Assembly (NCBI GenBank): GCA_000711775.1
Contig: ARYC01000109.1
Coordinates: 124,001-188,000, forward strand
Length of the DNA stretch: 64,000 nucleotides
Reading direction: 5' to 3'
DNA from: Oxytricha trifallax
Lineage: Eukaryota > Ciliophora > Spirotrichea > Sporadotrichida > Oxytrichidae
Below are positions 58,090 through 64,000 of the stretch, piece by piece. Both the position numbers and the translations under genes were made by a program. The notes under the pieces are model-generated. The model was not told the origin of the DNA and ran no database searches. It worked only from the letters and a program-made list of their open reading frames with translations. Each line of letters starts with the position of its first letter. The first letter of the stretch is position 1.

Positions 58090-58330
58090 TGAAAATAGTA
58101 TATCTAAAAAAAACGTTTCGTCTTCCTCATCCTCTTCGTCATCGTCATCATCATTCAATATTTTGCCATCCTGTGCTCCTCTCTGTGTGACCTTGTGAAC
58201 TCCCTGTTCGTTGACGCCTCCAGTCTTACCAGCTGCAAACCCTGTAAAATTAAAATGTTAGATATCTTTTTTGTAACTTAATTATTTATTGAATGGCACA
58301 GAGGCTCTGATCAGTCATTTTTTCATTTTT
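58090..58330 (-). CDS. Gene end of family Z, copy 3
   Basis: The minus strand shares GAGCCTCTGT and CATTCAATAAATAA with copy 2, then a 40-nt intron-like segment (58242-58281) ending TTTTACAG whose donor reads TTAAGTTAC instead of GTAAGTTAC. The exon reads GFAAGKTGGVNEQGVHKVTQ, RGAQDGKILN, an acidic run, then ETFFLDILFS. The donor change suggests a dead splice site. Confidence 0.55.
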
Positions 58331-58428
58331 TAATATATTTGATTAATTTATAATTTCAATTCACTTTATTTCAAAAATATGATGATTATAATTATAAATA
58401 TTAAAAATGAGTAATAGTAATGTTGGCT

Positions 58429-58478
58429 AAAAAGTGGGGCAAAAGTAAGAAAAGTTTGCTACTTTTGCCCCACTTTTT
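58429..58478. other. Perfect 19-bp hairpin
   Basis: AAAAAGTGGGGCAAAAGTA (58429-58447) and its exact complement TACTTTTGCCCCACTTTTT (58460-58478) are separated by 12 bp. It is isolated in AT-rich DNA. It could be a small foldback relic or a transcript hairpin. Confidence 0.75.
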
Positions 58479-58784
58479 GAAATGTTGATAAGTGTGATTA
58501 TTAACTTTGTTGTTTTATCTATTTCTAATTTTTTTTAATCTTCTTTCTATGTATATACTAGATCAACTTTAATCAATTAGATTATTTAAAAAATCAGTAA
58601 ATTTTAATTAATTGTTATCGTCTATAATTTCATTATATATTTAATTACATATAATAGATTAACTATATAAAAATTATAATAATCAGGATTCCAGATGTTT
58701 AAAAAATATTGAACAGAAATATCTGTAAATTGTTATAATTTTGAATAAAAGTTAGTAATTTTTGTTGAAAATTAATATGATGAC

Positions 58785-59690
58785 ACCCTCGGCAGGCCTC
58801 AGTTGAGGATATGCAGATCATTTACCAAGGTACTCATCACTGGGTGACTTATCTCCGGATTTGAGCACTAAACTAATCAATCTACTAAAACAAATTGAAA
58901 TAAAATATAAACAAAAAATAAAAATCCAACCAACCCACAAATAACCGTTAGACAAAAAAGCTGCCTAAAAACTCAACATCTGCAAGACTAACGAACACCC
59001 AACTCCAAGAAATGTACATTTAGGCGACCACAGATCAGAAGAATCTCCAGAGGTACTACCTAACGACGCTATTACTACTTAATACAGCTGAGAGAAGAGA
59101 GAAGGATGCCTAGAGGGAGCAGGTTAATTTGATTAATCTTGGTCTGGACGCCATTAAACGGTCGAGGGAGTCTTGACTAAGGATGACAAGGATACTTAAA
59201 AATGCTGCTAGCACAAATATTTGAGGACTAGGATATTCTAGAAAACTAGATATAAAAAGCATTCACGGTACTGCCTAATGAAGCCCGAGGTTAACGGTTA
59301 CATTTCAACAGCTATCAGCAAGCTACGACCCCTTGTGTAGAGGCTCTTCAATACAACCAACGATGGAATGGCTAACCAAATGCAAATACTACTTAATGAC
59401 ACTCTTAAAACAAACACCTTCTCCAAGCGTACTCTCAGGAAGATACAGGGTAGAGAGATAGCTTTTAAAACCAGAGGAATCTGCCAGGAGAAATCTCTCC
59501 TCATGCAAACGATATCGAAACCACTCAATAAACAAAGGCGTGGTCGTCCTCGTAATACTCTAATTCCCAACACATCCTCTCCCTAACATGATATTGATGT
59601 GTAGCAAATTGTTTCTTCATAGGCTTGTATAAAATACTCCCATAAGTATTCACGTAAAGACCAATCTTCCAGACCTCAAGCCACTTAAGG
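58785..59690 (+). CDS. GC-richer coding tract with AT-hook-like motif
   Basis: The first piece reads RQASVEDMQIIYQGTHHWVT, then UGA. A middle frame reads TNTQLQEMYIQATTDQKNLQ, NTAERREKDAQREQVNLINL and GLDAIKRSRES with UGAs. The last piece (about 59280-59690) is uninterrupted: VNGYISTAISKLRPLVQRLF, FSKRTLRKIQGREIAFKTRG, and KQRRGRPRNTLIPN, where RRGRPR is an AT-hook core that binds minor-groove AT DNA. HHW could be the His of a cysteine protease, but the other catalytic residues were not found. Confidence 0.45.
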
Positions 59691-59692
59691 AG

Positions 59693-60157
59693 GTGAGTGT
59701 ATTACTCAGCCAGTTGATCTACATGCCAATAGAGAGTGAGGAGGAGGCATACATGGCTGAATTCTCTTCTTTGAAGATTGCAGAGCAAGTCAAGGATATA
59801 CAACTGTTGGAGAAGGACCACTCTATGAGATATTTGACCCCAGGTCTCAAGTCACTAGGTTCCTCATGTCATGTGAAGATGGCGGAAACCTTTTACCCAA
59901 TAGTGAAATTTTTGACTTGCACTTCTTTTGAGGGCATTTTTTGTCATCACTTATTTGAACTCACGAATCACTCATTCTTTATTAAAAGTGCCAATCCTTC
60001 ACTATTCGTATTTGAAGATTATCTCAGCCTTAGAAATACTTGTTTGTGTCGTAGATTAGAGGACGATGCGTCTTTTCAAGGGCTCTTGAATGACTATCTT
60101 TACTGGTCCCCATTTGTGTTTTTACTCTCAAATTCGTCTGCAACACTGATTTGGTAA
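59693..60157 (+). CDS. Unidentified ORF of about 154 residues
   Basis: The frame has no stop of any kind for 465 bases: LSQLIYMPIESEEEAYMAEF, SSLKIAEQVKDIQLLEKDHS, TFYPIVKFLTCTSFEGIFCH, FEDYLSLRNTCLCRRLEDDA, LNDYLYWSPFVFLLSNSSAT. First-position G bias supports it. It begins in a different frame from the preceding tract; the junction near 59.69 kb (GGAGGTGAGT) may be a splice or IES boundary. No family recognised. Confidence 0.5.
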   Translation: MSVLLSQLIYMPIESEEEAYMAEFSSLKIAEQVKDIQLLEKDHSMRYLTPGLKSLGSSCHVKMAETFYPIVKFLTCTSFEGIFCHHLFELTNHSFFIKSANPSLFVFEDYLSLRNTCLCRRLEDDASFQGLLNDYLYWSPFVFLLSNSSATLIW

Positions 60158-60481
60158 GTTTGGCAAACTTTTAGTATTAAAATTTTTAATAGGCCAATTA
60201 AAGTCAAATTCCCAATTTTTAAAATCCAAGACGCCTTATAGGAGGAGACTAAGTGATAGCGAGATTGGTTTTTTCGGAGTTTTCTACTTCACAACTGCCA
60301 CGTCAAGGAATTTGCCACGTCAACTCACTCAGATACGTCTACGTCACGACTAAGATTGATGGTTTGATTTTAGTATTAAACAGTGATATGTTAAATTTAT
60401 TTGATTTTAGTCATTAAACATAAAAAAAGACACCTTATTAAATTATAATTAAATTAGAAAATTAAAAATTAGAAATTAGTA

Positions 60482-61066
60482 ATGGAGTCAAGTTCAGATC
60501 AAGGCAAGGCTCCATAACAACAGATTCAGCAGCAAGCCTCACTGAGCAAGGGAGAGGCCTCCAGATTGAGAGACATTCTCGAAGTCAAGGTCATCAGGAA
60601 CACCATCCACGCCAAGGTCATGTATGAAAACGATCCTCGAGGAAAGGCAGTGTGGTAGGAGCACTCGAAGCTGATGTATGCAAGTAATCAAACCAGAGTT
60701 GAGTCCTTTGTCAGTGAGAAGATGGCAGGGCTCCATGACCATACCTACTATAACATCTACGCGGGAGCGCGCTCAGGTCCGGACATGGACGAAGGGACCA
60801 GTTAAAGTGATAGCGAGGATTTCGACAGCAGCTCTCAAGATTTTCAGAAGGATAGTGTGAATGGAAAATCTCAGGAGATGGCAGGCCACCAGCATGAGGA
60901 GGAATACAAGGGATAGAAGGAAGATGACAGCATGAATGAGAAAGAGGAAGAGCAGCATAAGCAGAACCAAATTCTTCAAGAGTATGATCAAGAGACTAGA
61001 ATGCTGCTCGACTCTCTAAAGAATTACCAAATCGAAAACCCCACTGCTCAAGACTTAAATATATAA
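60482..61066 (+). CDS. Acidic Gln-rich protein, open with ciliate code
   Basis: ATG 60482 opens MESSSDQGKAPQQQIQQQAS and runs without UGA through RLRDILEVKVIRNTIHAKVM, HTYYNIYAGARSGPDMDEGT, SEDFDSSSQDFQKDSVNGKS, and EYDQETRMLLDSLKNYQIEN. TAA/TAG occur at least four times as Gln. Coding character stops near 61066 although the frame stays open to 61.59 kb, so the segment probably joins a further segment elsewhere or ends at an IES. It is the best-quality gene segment in this region. Function unknown. Confidence 0.65.
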
Positions 61067-61069
61067 ATT

Positions 61070-61889
61070 AAAGTATATTATTTATTATTGATTAATTAAA
61101 CATTTACAAAATTCGCACAAATTTTACTCTTGGGGTTTTATATGAAATTTTTTATGAATCAAGCAAAATAGAGTGGATCCATTTATTTGTTAATGAGAGA
61201 CTTGTTTGATTTAGATATTTATCTTATATAGATATATAGATCTGCGTTGTAATGGTTAGCTAAAATAATCCGAGTCATATACTTATTTAAATCTTAAGCA
61301 TGTCATTTAAGTTTAATTTATTTGCGAAAACTTTCTTTTCTTAGTTCACAATTCTTATTAATCTGTATAATGTTATTTCTCTATTATTTTATATTATCGC
61401 ATTCGGTTTTCAAATAAAGAGAATGCTTTATTGATATTTTGATTTTTAGTATATTAAAACAGTAAGATTTCAAGGTTGTTACTTTTAATAGTATCAATCA
61501 TGAAATGAGAATTGCGAATTTAGCTTAAGTTATTTAAGCACGAAGTATTTTATAGATAAAAATATATAAACAAGGATAATTTAGAGATTTTTGAAATAAA
61601 TATTGGTGGAGTGACTAGCAAAAAAAATTGAATTTCGTGACTCACTCCGGATGATGAAAACAAGAAACTTTAACATGAAGGTTTTACAATGAAACAAATC
61701 AGATCTTTTTTCTTAATAGTCTTAAACACTCAGCTTACTGTCCTGTCGAATATTATTGAAATACATTTGAAATGGGAAAATTCAAAAATAAATAATTAAT
61801 TAGAAATACAATGAAAAGTTACAGCCACTAATTAGGAGTGCTCTTAATCCTAATTTGATTTATATTATTTTAACAGTAATTTAATTAAA

Positions 61890-61922
<33 letters not shown>

Positions 61923-62045
61923 AACTTGAGGTAAATTAAAATGTACGAAATACAACAACTTCGTATATATAGATGTAATTGCTGAGAATTCATAATTCTC
62001 ATATTTTCCATCTAAATATACTCTTGGAGTTTCTTTCATTTGAAT
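61070..62045. other. AT-rich spacer with a TTAG repeat
   Basis: No gene seen. About eight TTAG units occur near 61888-61922. Confidence 0.55.
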
Positions 62046-62047
62046 GT

Positions 62048-64000
62048 TCAATTAGATTGAACTTATTGTAATTTCTCTTCGTCATATTCCACTTCCTTTT
62101 TCTTGACATAGGTTACTCTAAATGTTCTCTTTACTGGTTGGTAGTACTCGTGATGTTCTAGTTTTCTTATTCTCTGATCTAACCAAATCATGTTAGAGAT
62201 AATCTCAATCTGAGTATGGCTTTCCATGTCAACTAATCTATTCTCTCTTATTTATTTAGAGAATCTTGTGGGGTCTCCTCCAGTGTTGATAAGGTTACAG
62301 TTCCTCAAGTGGTTGTAGTCAACCATGACTTTGTGAATATTACAATAATGACTCATGCCGTAATTTACAATCGTTCTACCCTGACTTAAGGCCATCATCG
62401 TATCCATCACATTTTTGGTTATGAAAAGTTTTCTCTTTCTTTACAAAGCTTTTCCATTTTCTTATATTACCTCCGGAACTTCTTTTTTTTTTACAAACTA
62501 TCCTATATCCAATCTTATCTTTTTGAGGTTTTTCTAGACTAACTCTTGAATAATTTCGCTAGTGTTTGTCTCTTTAAGTTAGGTGACATTTCTTAAAATT
62601 TTGTTGGGTATGTCTCTCGAAGTTTTGAATGCAATTCTCTTGAGCTGCAGCTCCATTTTCTCTATTTCGCTTATTTTGACATATTAAGTCGCTACAAGAG
62701 GGGTGTATTTGTAAATTAGTAACGATCTAATTTATGCCATCATTATAGTGTCACAAATAGTTGGATTATTTAACTTTGTAAGTCTTTGGTAAAACGCAGT
62801 TTTCTATTTTAATTCTTCCCAAGTATTTCTTAGAAGCTATTAAGTGTTCAAGCAAATGTTTAATCCAAGATATTTAGCTTCTTTTACTTTGTGAATTCCC
62901 TAAATTTGAAATACATTTTCAAATTTCTTAGCGTCACTTAGAAACACTGTCTTTTTCTAGTTTAGTTTCAGATTGTGTGACTTTTCTAGTTTTCTGAAAC
63001 ATTCCAGGACCCTTTTAAACTGTTCCTGGTCATTGATATTTATCAGTAAATCATCTGCGAATGCTATTAATTTGCCTTATTTTATCAGGGATAACAGCTC
63101 TGGTTGAGAGTAAAGGGCATCTTATAAATAGATGTTAAAAAGCATTGGTGAAAGTCTACTCCCCTGGGTTACCCCTTGTTAGGTTAATATCTCTTCCCCT
63201 TCATATTTTATCTTGTTGTTCTTGTACAGTTCCTCGATCAGGGCTACTGTTGTCGCATCACTATCATTTTTAACTCTGCTCCTCAAGATTGTCATTAGCT
63301 TGTCTTTCCAGACCGAGTCATAAGCCTTTTGTAAATCTACCAATAAGTATGCTTCCCTACTACTACTCTTCTTTCTCGACTATTTGATATGTTCTAATAA
63401 TCTCACTAGGTTGATGTGAGTACTCTTGTTCTCCTTGAACCCATTCTGGTAGTTACCAGTAAGTAGTAAATCACTCTTGTTCTCTTGAATTTTGTTGATG
63501 ATCACTTTCTCCACAATTTTGCTTAGATGTGAATTAATCACAATGGGTCTGGTGTTGGATATTTCTGGGTATAGGTCGCCTTGACTTTTGCTCAGTAAAA
63601 TTAATCTCCCTTCTTTGATGTATTCAGGTATTTTTGCTGAGTTGAGCCAATCTGCTATTCTATTACTTACAGTCCTAAATATCTTTTCCGATTTCATTAA
63701 TATTTTTCCATCGAAGCCATCTGGGCCTATTGCTTTGTTAAAATTACATTCCTTAATGCTCTTCTCGACATCCATGCTCTAACAGAATATCTTTTTGTTC
63801 TCTTCGTCAATCATGACCATGTCTTACTTCGTCTCAGGCACAAATTTCTTTTCTCTATCGTCTTTAAATAGCTAATTGTAGAATTCTACTATTCTCTTTT
63901 TTGTTTACTCTCCCAATTCTACTCTTTCTTCTAACATTGTCAACCCTTTGATAGGTTGTGATTATTTTTGGCTCTTTGTGAGCCTCTTTACTAGATAGAA
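62048..64000 (-). CDS. LINE reverse transcriptase, open to window edge
   Basis: About 650 codons are open on the minus strand with TAA/TAG as Gln, to TGA 62048-62050. Reverse-transcriptase motifs in order: NKAIGPDGFDG, LVDLQKAYDSVWKDKL (catalytic Asp), GVTQGSRLSPMLFNIYL, LIAFADDLLINI (catalytic Asp pair), LKLNQKKTVF, and AKYLGLNIC. A Cys/His-rich C-terminus follows (VNYGMSHYCNIHK). It has no frameshift or internal UGA, so it may be a recent copy. An upstream endonuclease domain would lie outside the window. LINEs copy their RNA into nicked chromosomal DNA. Confidence 0.92.

Noticed and set aside
58785-58860. Cysteine-protease domain from THHWVT
   Set aside because: Only the possible His context is present; a UGA follows and no Asp or Cys motif was found.
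61744-61860. Third member of the 415-bp foldback family
   Set aside because: Similarity is limited to a few AT-rich stretches and a GGGAAA; no matching second arm was found.
1-64000. Reading the window with the standard genetic code
   Set aside because: Clear protein families (reverse transcriptase, transposases, kinase, MORN) are open only if TAA/TAG are sense; most short standard-code ORFs are fragments or shadows.
1-64000. UGA as Trp throughout the genome
   Set aside because: TBE genes end at aligned UGA codons in both copies, and LINE and several islands encode Trp only by TGG and stop at UGA, so the host stop is UGA; UGA inside other frames is reported as an open question.
1-64000. tRNA or rRNA genes
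   Set aside because: No cloverleaf-like GC-rich segment or rRNA core sequence was noticed; a covariance-model scan would be decisive.

Overview
The window reads as germline (micronuclear) DNA of a spirotrichous ciliate, most likely Oxytricha/Sterkiella-like. The reasons are: strongly AT-rich sequence; coding frames that are continuous only when TAA and TAG are read as Gln with TGA as the stop; two roughly 4.1-kb transposons whose ends carry C4A4 telomere-like repeats and an ANT target site, which is the TBE (telomere-bearing element) pattern; LINE relatives; and coding islands separated by AT-rich DNA. Translation with the standard code breaks nearly every gene, so most long frames described here were read by eye with the ciliate code. 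Coordinates of tracts without a clear start and stop are approximate.

Layout: 0-1.45 kb is the 3' part of a retroelement-like repeat. 2.4-9.6 kb holds unidentified coding tracts, including a coiled-coil gene at 5.5-7.7 kb. 10.3-11.6 kb is a broken gene for a superfamily-3 (SF3) helicase. Two related 415-bp foldback elements lie at 13.0 and 15.1 kb. A MORN-repeat gene at 17.0-17.5 kb is interrupted by TBE-A (17.5-21.6 kb). At 22.5-24.1 kb is a compact terminal-inverted-repeat element, called element X here, that encodes a relative of the SF3 protein. TBE-B (24.1-28.2 kb) abuts it. A Merlin/ISXO2-like element (28.4-31.2 kb) has long repeat-built arms and sits between 165-bp direct repeats. 31.4-46 kb is AT-rich with scattered coding islands, a foldback element and a decayed YHYH-like gene. 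46.8-48.2 kb is a second retroelement relic. 48.8-54.6 kb is a block of co-oriented, unidentified coding tracts. 54.7-57.2 kb holds a Merlin-arm relic, foldbacks and a 5'-truncated LINE. 57.5-61.1 kb is GC-richer coding sequence. 62.0-64.0 kb is an open LINE reverse transcriptase that runs off the window.

Each TBE carries the three expected genes: a DD34E transposase, a convergent 22-kDa-type gene with a conserved 36-nt intron, and a zinc-finger/kinase gene. Both copies have frame breaks. Precise excision of TBE-A would rejoin the MORN frame to a UGA stop 39 bases further on. The most novel-looking material is the SF3/Rep-like family (two copies, one with terminal inverted repeats and GTACAA iterons), the set of frames interrupted only by UGA, three paralogous gene ends that share a 40-nt intron, and the unidentified 48.8-54.6 kb block.
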